A DNA stretch of 10,451 nucleotides, from assembly GCA_024642295.1 (NCBI GenBank), contig JAHEBK010000032.1, forward strand, positions 1 to 10,451, written 5' to 3'. The position numbers and the translations under genes were made by a program. Shown piece by piece: positions 1 to 6,593 of this stretch (position 1 is the first letter of the stretch; every line of letters begins with the position of its first letter). The notes below the pieces were generated by a model. The model saw only the letters and a program-made list of their open reading frames with translations, was not told the DNA's origin and made no database searches. This stretch comes from Flavobacterium sp. (GTDB lineage: Bacteria > Bacteroidota > Bacteroidia > Flavobacteriales > Flavobacteriaceae).

Positions 1-1
1 A

Positions 2-703
2 GACGAAGCTACAGATAATACTTTATACAAAAAGAATTTTAAAATGTCTGCTGGATTTTTAGTATTCTTTATTGTTTCAGAATCTATTATGTCTTGGGAC
101 TGGATTATGTCAGTAGATCCACATTGGTTCTCTACATTATTTGGATGGTATGTATTTGCTAGTTTTTTCGTTAGTGGAATTACAATGATTGCTTTAGTTT
201 CAGTATACTTAAAATCTAGAGGTTTCTTAGAGCATGTAAATACAAGTCATATTCATGATTTAGCTAAATTCATGTTTGGTATCAGTATCTTTTGGACATA
301 TTTATGGTTTTCTCAATTTATGTTGATTTGGTATGCTGACATTCCAGAAGAGATAACTTATTTTATTACAAGAATTCAATTGTACAACTTACCTTTCTTT
401 GGAGCTGTTGTTATGAACTTTGTGTTTCCATTGTTAATTTTATTAAATACTGATTTCAAAAGAATTACATGGGTTATTGTAATGGCAGGAATTGTGATTT
501 TAACTGGACATTATATTGATTTCTTTAATATGATTATGCCTGGTACTGTTGGTGATCGTTGGTTTATCGGAATACCTGAAATTTCATCCGTTCTATTCTT
601 CCTTGGATTGTTTATATTTACGGTCTTTACAGCATTGACTAAAGTTCCTTTGTTGCCAAAAAGAAATCCATTTATAGAAGAAAGTAAACATTTTCATTAT
701 TAA
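2..703 (+). CDS. actF: Alternative complex III subunit ActF (quinol:cytochrome c oxidoreductase membrane subunit), 5'-truncated
   Basis: The reading frame is open from the left edge, so only the C-terminal 233 codons are present. A Met codon at 44 is internal, because the frame runs through it without a stop. The protein is an inner-membrane polytopic subunit with about six hydrophobic segments. The stretch around WIMSVDPHWFSTLFGWYVF, followed by a charged loop containing HIHDLAKFMF, is what I recognise from the NrfD/PsrC-like ActF subunit of Bacteroidota alternative complex III. That complex oxidises menaquinol and passes electrons to cytochrome c or directly to a partner oxidase. Only 19 bases separate it from coxB, which supports one transcript. 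ActC is a paralogous NrfD-like subunit and is the main alternative, but the position directly before coxB and the loop sequence favour ActF. Confidence 0.87.
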   Translation, partial: DEATDNTLYKKNFKMSAGFLVFFIVSESIMSWDWIMSVDPHWFSTLFGWYVFASFFVSGITMIALVSVYLKSRGFLEHVNTSHIHDLAKFMFGISIFWTYLWFSQFMLIWYADIPEEITYFITRIQLYNLPFFGAVVMNFVFPLLILLNTDFKRITWVIVMAGIVILTGHYIDFFNMIMPGTVGDRWFIGIPEISSVLFFLGLFIFTVFTALTKVPLLPKRNPFIEESKHFHY

Positions 704-722
704 TATTTAAAGAGATAAACAG

Positions 723-1874
723 ATGACAAGTTTGTTGGTAATTATAGTTTTAGTTTTATTAGCTGTTGCTTTATGGCAATTGACGAAGATTTTTGATCTT
801 ACTCAAGTGGGGTCTAAGTCTGACAATTCAGGAGTAGCAACTGATAAAGATAATAATGTTCAGGGTTATTTAATGTTCGGATTTTTGGCATTCATTTATA
901 TTTTTACAATATATGGTTTGTTAAAATGGGGAGGTTTAGCACTTCATACTCCAGCCTCTGCTCATGGTGGTCAAGTTGATAATTTAATGAATATTTCATG
1001 GGTGTTATTGTTTTTAGTTCAAGCAATTACTCAAGCTTTATTGTATTATTTTTCTTTTAAATACAAAGGGAAAGAAGGTCAAAAAGCATTGTTTTTTGCG
1101 GATAACAATAAATTAGAAGCGCTTTGGAGTATTATACCAGCTGTTGTTTTAGCAGGTTTGATTCTTTATGGTTTGTATGCCTGGACAAACATCATGTTTG
1201 TTGATGAAGATGAAGATACCATTGTAATTGAATTATATGCTCAACAGTTTAAATGGTCTGCAAGATATGCAGGTGAGGGAAATGTTTTAGGTAAAGCTAA
1301 TGTTAGATATATTGAAGGGATCAATACTTTAGGTGTTGATTTATCAGATCCTAATGCAGCTGATGATTTTGTTACCTCTGAATTACATATCCCTAAAGGA
1401 AAGAAAATTCTTTTCAAAATGAGATCTCAAGATGTATTACACTCTGCTTATATGCCTCATTTTAGAGCGCAAATGAACTGTGTTCCTGGAATGGTTACTG
1501 AATTTGCTTTTGAGCCAATTTATACTACCGCTGAATACAGAGAATTGCCATATATGATTGAGAAAGTTTCTCATATAAATGAATTAAGAGCTAAAAAGTC
1601 GGTTGAGTTAATTGCAAAAGGTGGAACTGGTTTAGACCCTTATACGTTTGATTATTTGCTTTTATGTAATAAAATTTGTGGTGCTTCTCATTACAATATG
1701 CAAATGAAAATTGTTGTAGATACACCCGAAGATTATAAAAAGTGGGTTAAAGAACAGGTTCTTTTATTAGATCAAGTTAAAGAAGCATCTGCTGCACCTG
1801 TTGAAGCTGCTGGAGTTGAAGCATCTGAGCCAAAAGATACCGTTGTGGTTGCTAATGTAGTGGCAGCTAAATAA
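723..1874 (+). CDS. coxB: Cytochrome c oxidase subunit II (CuA subunit)
   Basis: This 383-residue subunit carries the binuclear CuA centre that takes electrons into the oxidase. There is an N-terminal hydrophobic stretch (about 3-20), further membrane segments at about 49-67, 91-111 and 136-157, and then a periplasmic cupredoxin domain. CuA ligands are visible: His240 in DVLHS, Cys315 and Cys319, His323 and Met326 in CNKICGASHYNM. The usual CxExC is CxKxC here (Lys317). About 35 extra residues lie between VPGM (254-257) and the Cys motif compared with mitochondrial subunit II. The C-terminus is a tail rich in Ala, Val and Glu (about 354-383). No CXXCH haem c motif is present, so this is aa3-type rather than caa3-type. 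coxA follows after 30 bases. No clear Shine-Dalgarno sequence precedes the ATG, which is usual in this phylum. Confidence 0.95.
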   Translation: MTSLLVIIVLVLLAVALWQLTKIFDLTQVGSKSDNSGVATDKDNNVQGYLMFGFLAFIYIFTIYGLLKWGGLALHTPASAHGGQVDNLMNISWVLLFLVQAITQALLYYFSFKYKGKEGQKALFFADNNKLEALWSIIPAVVLAGLILYGLYAWTNIMFVDEDEDTIVIELYAQQFKWSARYAGEGNVLGKANVRYIEGINTLGVDLSDPNAADDFVTSELHIPKGKKILFKMRSQDVLHSAYMPHFRAQMNCVPGMVTEFAFEPIYTTAEYRELPYMIEKVSHINELRAKKSVELIAKGGTGLDPYTFDYLLLCNKICGASHYNMQMKIVVDTPEDYKKWVKEQVLLLDQVKEASAAPVEAAGVEASEPKDTVVVANVVAAK

Positions 1875-1904
1875 ATATTATTAAGAAATTTAAAGTAAAC
1901 ATAT

Positions 1905-3701
1905 ATGTCAGCAGTAGGTCACGATCACGGACACGATCAAGAACACGAACATCATCATAAAGACACGTTCATTACTAAATATATTTTTAGTATTGATCAT
2001 AAAATGATTGCAAAACAATACCTTATTACAGGTATTATTATGGGAGTGATAGGTATAGCTATGTCTATGCTTTTCAGAATGCAATTAGCTTGGCCAGAAG
2101 AATCTTTTAAAATATTCAATGTTTTATTAGGTGATAAATTTGCTCCTGATGGAGTAATGGCTAATGATGTATATCTTGCTCTTGTAACGATTCACGGTAC
2201 TATCATGGTATTCTTTGTTTTGACAGCAGGTTTGAGTGGTACATTTAGTAACCTTCTTATTCCGCTTCAAATTGGTGCAAGAGATATGGCATCTGGATTT
2301 ATGAACATGATATCTTATTGGTTATTCTTCCTTTCAGCTGTAATCATGATATCATCATTATTTGTTGAAGCTGGACCAGCATCAGCAGGTTGGACAATTT
2401 ACCCTCCTTTAAGTGCTTTGCCACAAGCAATTCCAGGTTCTGGAACTGGTATGACATTATGGTTGGTTTCGATGGCTATCTTTATTGCATCTTCATTGAT
2501 GGGGTCATTAAACTATATTGTTACCGTAATCAATTTAAGAACAAAAGGAATGTCTATGACTAGACTTCCATTGACAATTTGGACATTTTTCGTAACAGCT
2601 ATCATTGGTGTTGTTTCGTTTCCAGTATTGTTGTCAGCCGCTTTATTGTTGATTTTTGATAGAAGTTTTGGTACTTCTTTCTTCTTGTCTGATATTTATA
2701 TCGCTGGAGAAGTTTTACATTATCAAGGAGGTTCACCTGTATTGTTTGAACACTTATTCTGGTTCTTAGGACACCCTGAAGTATATATTGTAATCTTACC
2801 TGCAATGGGACTTGTTTCTGAAATTATGGCAACAAACTCTCGTAAACCAATCTTTGGTTACAGAGCGATGATTATGTCAGTTTTAGCAATTGCATTCCTT
2901 TCTACAATTGTTTGGGGACACCATATGTTTATCTCAGGAATGAATCCATTCTTAGGTTCTGTATTTACCTTTACTACTTTATTGATTGCAATTCCATCTG
3001 CTGTAAAAGCTTTTAACTGGATTACAACTTTATGGAAGGGGAATTTGCAAATGAATCCTGCAATGTTGTTTTCTATCGGAATGGTTTCTACCTTCATCAC
3101 TGGAGGTTTAACTGGAATCATCTTAGGAGATAGTACATTAGATATTAACGTTCACGATACTTATTTTGTAATTGCTCACTTCCACTTAGTAATGGGTATT
3201 TCTGCTCTTTACGGAATGTTTGCTGGAATCTATCATTGGTTCCCTAAGATGTTCGGACGTATGTTAAACAAAAACTTAGGATATATTCACTTTTGGATTA
3301 CTGCAGTTTGTGCTTACGGTGTGTTTTTTCCAATGCACTTTATAGGATTAGCTGGTTTACCTAGACGTTATTATACAAATACAAACTTCCCATTATTTGA
3401 TGATTTGCAAAACGTAAACGTTTTAATCACAACATTTGCGTTAGTTGGAGGTGTATTCCAATTGGTATTCTTGTACAATTTCTTTGCTAGTATTTTCTAC
3501 GGTAAGAAAGCGGTTCAAAATCCATGGAAATCGAATACTTTAGAATGGACTACTCCAGTAGAGCACATGCACGGGAACTGGCCAGGTGAAATTCCTGAAG
3601 TTCACAGATGGCCTTACGATTATAGTAACCCAAATCATGAAGAAGATTTTGTACCTCAAACGGTACCTATGAAACCTGGTGAAGAAGTATTACATCACTA
3701 G
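1905..3701 (+). CDS. coxA: Cytochrome c oxidase subunit I (aa3-type, A1 family)
   Basis: This 598-residue, roughly 12-helix subunit reduces oxygen to water and pumps protons. Visible ligands are His97 (HGTIM) and His427 for low-spin haem a, His425 for haem a3, and His290 (GHPEVY), His339 and His340 for CuB. Tyr294 is the expected His-Tyr cross-link partner, and Glu292 in GHPEVY marks the A1 type. D-channel residues Asp127, Asn116 and Asn134 are kept, although the usual FPRMNN reads SGFMNM. Ser365 and Lys368 fit the K channel, His417-Asp418 the Mg site, and Arg487-Arg488 the haem propionates. Residues 5-18 form an unusual His-rich N-terminus (GHDHGHDQEHEHHH). The gene is the last of the respiratory operon and is followed by a hairpin terminator. 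Subunits III and IV are not in the window. Confidence 0.97.
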   Translation: MSAVGHDHGHDQEHEHHHKDTFITKYIFSIDHKMIAKQYLITGIIMGVIGIAMSMLFRMQLAWPEESFKIFNVLLGDKFAPDGVMANDVYLALVTIHGTIMVFFVLTAGLSGTFSNLLIPLQIGARDMASGFMNMISYWLFFLSAVIMISSLFVEAGPASAGWTIYPPLSALPQAIPGSGTGMTLWLVSMAIFIASSLMGSLNYIVTVINLRTKGMSMTRLPLTIWTFFVTAIIGVVSFPVLLSAALLLIFDRSFGTSFFLSDIYIAGEVLHYQGGSPVLFEHLFWFLGHPEVYIVILPAMGLVSEIMATNSRKPIFGYRAMIMSVLAIAFLSTIVWGHHMFISGMNPFLGSVFTFTTLLIAIPSAVKAFNWITTLWKGNLQMNPAMLFSIGMVSTFITGGLTGIILGDSTLDINVHDTYFVIAHFHLVMGISALYGMFAGIYHWFPKMFGRMLNKNLGYIHFWITAVCAYGVFFPMHFIGLAGLPRRYYTNTNFPLFDDLQNVNVLITTFALVGGVFQLVFLYNFFASIFYGKKAVQNPWKSNTLEWTTPVEHMHGNWPGEIPEVHRWPYDYSNPNHEEDFVPQTVPMKPGEEVLHH

Positions 3702-3720
3702 AATTAAAATATATTTTTTA

Positions 3721-3753
3721 AATGCCTTTCTATTTAGAGAGGCATTTTTATTT
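3721..3753 (+). terminator. Intrinsic terminator after coxA
   Basis: The arms AATGCCTTTC (3721-3730) and GAGAGGCATT (3737-3746) pair over 10 bp with one G-U pair around a 6-base loop, followed by a T-rich run. It starts 19 bases after the coxA stop and separates the respiratory operon from ruvB. Confidence 0.85.
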
Positions 3754-3758
3754 ACTAA

Positions 3759-3777
3759 TAACTTTGTTATATCTTTG
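3759..3777 (+). promoter_or_regulatory. Tandem -7 boxes upstream of ruvB
   Basis: Two exact matches to the Bacteroidota -7 consensus TAnnTTTG occur 11 bp apart: TAACTTTG (3759-3766) and TATCTTTG (3770-3777), both inside a direct repeat CTTTGTTA-TAT-CTTTGTTA. No good -33 TTG is seen at the usual distance. The second box ends only 4 bases before the ruvB ATG, so it would give a leaderless or nearly leaderless mRNA. The first would give a leader of roughly 10 bases. Confidence 0.55.
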
Positions 3778-3781
3778 TTAG

Positions 3782-4804
3782 ATGAATGAGAATTTAGACC
3801 CTACAACCAATCATTTCGGTTCTGAAGAATTTGATCTTGAGAAAAGACTAAGACCACTGTCATTTGATGATTTTGCTGGTCAAGATCAGGTGTTAGAAAA
3901 CTTGAAAGTTTTTGTGGCTGCTGCTAATCAACGTAATGAAGCTTTGGATCATACGTTGTTTCACGGGCCTCCAGGATTGGGTAAAACAACTTTGGCTAAT
4001 ATATTGGCCAATGAATTAGAAGTTGGTATTAAAATTACATCAGGTCCAGTTTTAGATAAACCAGGTGATTTAGCCGGCTTGCTAACTAACCTAGAAGAGC
4101 GAGACGTTTTGTTTATTGATGAAATTCATCGTTTAAGTCCTATTGTTGAAGAATATCTTTATTCCGCAATGGAAGACTTTAAAATAGATATTATGATTGA
4201 GTCGGGACCTAATGCTCGGACTGTGCAAATCAATCTTAATCCATTTACCCTAATTGGTGCTACAACTCGTTCGGGATTATTAACTGCTCCTATGAGAGCT
4301 CGTTTTGGTATTTCTTCTCGTTTACAATATTATACTACGGAACTTTTAACCTCTATTGTAGAACGTTCCGCTTCTATATTAAAAATGCCTATTTCTTATG
4401 ATGCTGCTATTGAAATTGCAGGTCGCAGTCGTGGTACACCTCGTATTGCTAATGCTTTATTACGTCGCGTACGTGATTTTGCTCAAATAAAAGGAAATGG
4501 TACCATTGATTTAGAAATCGCTCGTTACAGTCTTAAAGCATTAAATGTTGATGCGCATGGATTGGATGAAATGGATAATAAGATTTTAAATACCATTATC
4601 GATAAATTCAAAGGTGGGCCAGTTGGTTTGTCGACTTTGGCCACAGCAGTGTCTGAAAGTAGTGAAACTATCGAGGAAGTATACGAGCCATTCTTAATTC
4701 AAGAAGGATTTATTATGCGTACACCACGTGGTCGTGAAGTAACTGATAAAGCCTATACACATCTAGGTAAAATAAAAACGAATATACAAGGAGGTCTTTT
4801 TTAA
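3782..4804 (+). CDS. ruvB: Holliday junction branch migration ATPase RuvB
   Basis: RuvB is the AAA+ motor that, loaded by RuvA, drives branch migration of Holliday junctions in recombinational repair. At 340 residues it has the normal family length. Walker A is GPPGLGKTT (62-70, Lys68), Walker B is FIDEIH (111-116), sensor 1 lies in GATTRSG (159-165), arginine-finger candidates are in APMRARFG (169-176), and a sensor 2 stretch contains [16 protein letters not shown]. The C-terminal winged helix ends in the typical RTPRGREVT segment. The ATG at 3782 gives the N-terminus [10 protein letters not shown], which I recognise from flavobacterial RuvB, and no other in-frame start lies nearby. There is no ribosome binding site, and a -7-like box sits almost against the start. 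Its partner ruvA lies about 4.1 kb downstream, and ruvC is not in the window. Confidence 0.97.
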   Translation: MNENLDPTTNHFGSEEFDLEKRLRPLSFDDFAGQDQVLENLKVFVAAANQRNEALDHTLFHGPPGLGKTTLANILANELEVGIKITSGPVLDKPGDLAGLLTNLEERDVLFIDEIHRLSPIVEEYLYSAMEDFKIDIMIESGPNARTVQINLNPFTLIGATTRSGLLTAPMRARFGISSRLQYYTTELLTSIVERSASILKMPISYDAAIEIAGRSRGTPRIANALLRRVRDFAQIKGNGTIDLEIARYSLKALNVDAHGLDEMDNKILNTIIDKFKGGPVGLSTLATAVSESSETIEEVYEPFLIQEGFIMRTPRGREVTDKAYTHLGKIKTNIQGGLF

Positions 4805-4811
4805 TTTATGG

Positions 4812-4886
4812 AGCTTTATCCTGCTGTCCGCTATATCTTTTTATGGCAGAAAAAGCCATAAAAAGGATGCCGCTTCCATCAGGGCT
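4812..4886 (+). repeat. Imperfect inverted-repeat (REP-like) intergenic element between ruvB and queG
   Basis: An inner hairpin pairs ATCTTTTTATGGC (4835-4847) with GCCATAAAAAGGAT (4855-4868), about 13 bp with one bulged G and a 7-base loop. An outer stem can form between AGC (4812-4814) plus CCTG (4820-4823) and CAGGGCT (4880-4886), with TTTAT bulged out. CCGCT occurs as a direct repeat on both shoulders (4828-4832 and 4870-4874). It starts 7 bases after the ruvB stop and has no T-run on its 3' side, so it is not a classic terminator. From memory, similar short hairpin elements with a CCTG-to-CAGGGCT frame are scattered between genes of Flavobacterium. I could not verify copy number here. 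Confidence 0.55.
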
Positions 4887-4899
4887 ATAGTAAAACTTA

Positions 4900-4907
4900 T
4901 AATTTTT
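4900..4907 (+). promoter_or_regulatory. Weak -7-like box before queG
   Basis: TAATTTTT matches TAnnTTTG at 5 of the 6 defined positions and lies 5 bases before the proposed ATT start at 4913. No -33 TTG is seen. In sequence this AT-rich a one-mismatch box is weak evidence, and queG may instead be read through from ruvB. Confidence 0.2.
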
Positions 4908-4912
4908 ACGTC

Positions 4913-5830
4913 ATTTCTAAAACAAAAAATACTCAATTTATAAAATCCGAAGCAAAACGCCTCGGCTTCTTGTCATGTGGTATTTCTAAAGCTGGTTTTC
5001 TTGAGCAAGAAGCACCGCGTTTAGAATCTTGGTTAAATAAAAACCATCACGGGCAAATGTCATATATGGAAAATCATTTCGACAAACGTCTAGACCCAAC
5101 TAAATTAGTCGAGGACAGTAAAAGTGTTGTTTCACTTTTACTGAATTATTATCCTGAAAACACGCAAATTTCAGATACTTATAAAATTTCCAAGTATTCT
5201 TATGGAACAGATTATCATTTTGTAATCAAAGACAAACTCAAAGAATTGTTGTTTTCAATTCAATCTGTCATAGGTGATGTTAATGGTAGAGCTTTTGTAG
5301 ATTCCGCACCAGTTTTAGATAAAGCATGGGCGGCTAAATCAGGATTAGGTTGGATTGGAAAAAACAGTAATTTAATTACTCAAAAGGTTGGTTCTTTTTA
5401 TTTTATAGCCGAATTAATCATCGATTTGGAATTAGATACTGACAACCCTGCGACTGACCATTGTGGTTCTTGTACTGCCTGTTTGGATGCTTGTCCGACT
5501 CAAGCCATAGTTGCTCCTTATGTTGTGGATGGGAGTAAGTGTATTTCGTATTTCACAATTGAGCTTAAGGATAAAATCCCGATGGAAATGAAAGGTCAGT
5601 TTGACGATTGGGCTTTTGGTTGTGATGTTTGTCAAGATGTATGTCCATGGAACCGTTTTTCTAAACCACATAATGAACCGCTTTTTAATCCCAACCCAGA
5701 AATTCTTTCGATGTCCAAAAAAGACTGGGAAGAAATTACAGAAGAAACCTTTAGAGCTGTTTTTAAAAATTCACCATTAAAGAGAGCTAAGTTTGATGGT
5801 TTAAAAAGAAATATTGATTTTTTGAAATGA
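4913..5830 (+). CDS. queG: Epoxyqueuosine reductase QueG (probable ATT start)
   Basis: QueG is a cytoplasmic cobalamin- and iron-sulfur-dependent enzyme that reduces epoxyqueuosine to queuosine in tRNA. Numbering from 4913 (305 residues), it shows the conserved [20 protein letters not shown] stretch of the active-site region (130-149). The cysteines for two [4Fe-4S] clusters lie in [12 protein letters not shown] (184, 187, 190, 194), Cys210, and CDVCQDVCP (237, 240, 244). The start is the open question. A TTG at 4970 would cut off about 19 residues ([18 protein letters not shown]) that match the family's first helix. The frame is open back to 4862 but has no ATG or GTG. ATT at 4913 would give (M)SKTKNTQF, a natural-looking N-terminus of usual length. 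Product confidence is high, start confidence moderate. Confidence 0.93.
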   Translation: MSKTKNTQFIKSEAKRLGFLSCGISKAGFLEQEAPRLESWLNKNHHGQMSYMENHFDKRLDPTKLVEDSKSVVSLLLNYYPENTQISDTYKISKYSYGTDYHFVIKDKLKELLFSIQSVIGDVNGRAFVDSAPVLDKAWAAKSGLGWIGKNSNLITQKVGSFYFIAELIIDLELDTDNPATDHCGSCTACLDACPTQAIVAPYVVDGSKCISYFTIELKDKIPMEMKGQFDDWAFGCDVCQDVCPWNRFSKPHNEPLFNPNPEILSMSKKDWEEITEETFRAVFKNSPLKRAKFDGLKRNIDFLK

Positions 5831-5940
5831 TAATGAATGTAAAGGTTGGTTTATTTTGAAGATGAATTTTCAGGTTAAATTAAGGTTTGTGTGTGGTTTT
5901 AAGTTTTTACAGCATTATTGAGAGTGTTTTTGGAAAATAG

Positions 5941-5970
5941 TTGAAAATAATTCAATGTTTTCTAATTTAT
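5941..5970 (+). promoter_or_regulatory. Possible promoter of the CBS-domain gene
   Basis: TTG (5941-5943), a 19-base spacer and TAATTTAT (5963-5970) follow the Bacteroidota -33/-7 layout. The -7 box has two mismatches to TAnnTTTG. It would start RNA about 30 bases before the ATG at 6007. It lies in a 176-base gap (5831-6006) in which I see no gene, RNA or clear queG terminator. Confidence 0.3.
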
Positions 5971-6006
5971 TTTTTTTAAATTTATCATTCTCAAAATTTA
6001 TTAGAT

Positions 6007-6441
6007 ATGACTGTAAATCAAATATTAAGCGTAAAAGGTGGAGGAGTTTTTTCGATAGTTTCAACAATATCAGTTTATGATGCTTTGAAAGTAATGGGTG
6101 AAAAAAATGTAGGTGCACTATTAGTGATGGATAATAATGAAATAGTGGGTATTTTATCTGAAAGGGATTATGCTAGGAAAATTGTTCTTAAAGATAAAAC
6201 TTCAAAAGGAACTTTGGTAAAAGATATTATGGGTACAGGGATAATTACTGTAAAACCTACAGATGATATTGATTTCTGTATGGGATTGATGAGCGGTAGG
6301 CGTATCCGACATTTACCAGTAGTCGAAGATAATGTAGTTTTAGGTGTAATTTCAATAGGAGATGTCGTAAAGGCAGTCATCGAAATGCAAAAAGAGACTA
6401 TTCATCATTTAGATGCTTATATCAATGGAACACAATTATAA
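6007..6441 (+). CDS. Stand-alone two-CBS-domain protein
   Basis: This 144-residue cytoplasmic protein consists almost wholly of two CBS domains (about 5-63 and 74-132). Each ends with the typical pattern of a hydrophobic strand, Gly, and a Ser-x-x-Asp motif: GILSERDYARKI (48-59) and GVISIGDVVKAV (113-124). Two such domains fold together as a Bateman module, which in other proteins binds adenine nucleotides such as AMP, ATP or S-adenosylmethionine. No catalytic or DNA-binding domain is attached, so its partner is unknown. The short tail (about 129-144) is helical-looking and contains HH. Similar single-module proteins are common in Flavobacteriia. Its gene appears transcriptionally isolated, with a possible promoter upstream and a strong terminator downstream. 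No biological role can be assigned from sequence alone. Confidence 0.92.
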   Translation: MTVNQILSVKGGGVFSIVSTISVYDALKVMGEKNVGALLVMDNNEIVGILSERDYARKIVLKDKTSKGTLVKDIMGTGIITVKPTDDIDFCMGLMSGRRIRHLPVVEDNVVLGVISIGDVVKAVIEMQKETIHHLDAYINGTQL

Positions 6442-6458
6442 AATTTTTGAATATAGTT

Positions 6459-6494
6459 AAAAATAGCTGCAAATTTATGTAGCTATTTTTTTTT
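6459..6494 (+). terminator. Intrinsic terminator after the CBS gene
   Basis: AAAAATAGCTGC (6459-6470) pairs with GTAGCTATTTTT (6479-6490) over 12 bp with one G-U pair around the 8-base loop AAATTTAT, and runs into a T tract to 6494. Because the arms are A-rich and T-rich it could work on both strands. Confidence 0.88.
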
Positions 6495-6542
6495 GGGTAT
6501 CTATATAAATTTCGGTTTTTAACAAAAGAATATGATAAAAGC

Positions 6543-6572
6543 TTCTATTTTAAATCAAGACTTATATCTTTG
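6543..6572 (+). promoter_or_regulatory. maeB promoter
   Basis: TATCTTTG (6565-6572) matches the TAnnTTTG -7 consensus exactly. TTC at 6543-6545, one mismatch from TTG, lies 19 bases upstream of it. Initiation would fall near 6578, giving a leader of about 16 bases before the ATG at 6594. The 12 bases TTATATCTTTGT (6563-6574) are identical to those upstream of ruvB at 3768-3779. Confidence 0.55.
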
Positions 6573-6593
6573 TAAACTAGATAAAATTGAACA

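Noticed and set aside
1665..1700. Possible haem c site (CXXCH) in CoxB
   Set aside because: The cysteines are spaced CxxxC and followed by GASH, which is the CuA motif; there is no CXXCH anywhere in the protein.
2602..3121. Minus-strand open frames inside coxA
   Set aside because: They overlap strongly conserved oxidase ligands in the + frame and encode nothing recognisable.
4970..4972. TTG as the start codon of queG
   Set aside because: In the alignment I recall, this Leu is internal (GFLSCGISK) and the residues before it match the family N-terminus, so starting here would truncate the first helix.
5831..6006. Small RNA or riboswitch in the largest intergenic gap
   Set aside because: The 176 bases are AT-rich with homopolymer runs but no stable GC-containing stem, no conserved riboswitch motif that I recognise and no clear terminator.
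5915..6118. Minus-strand open frame of 67 codons spanning the queG-CBS gap
   Set aside because: It runs into the CBS coding region, is dominated by Lys, Leu and His from AT-rich DNA, and has no ribosome binding site or family resemblance.
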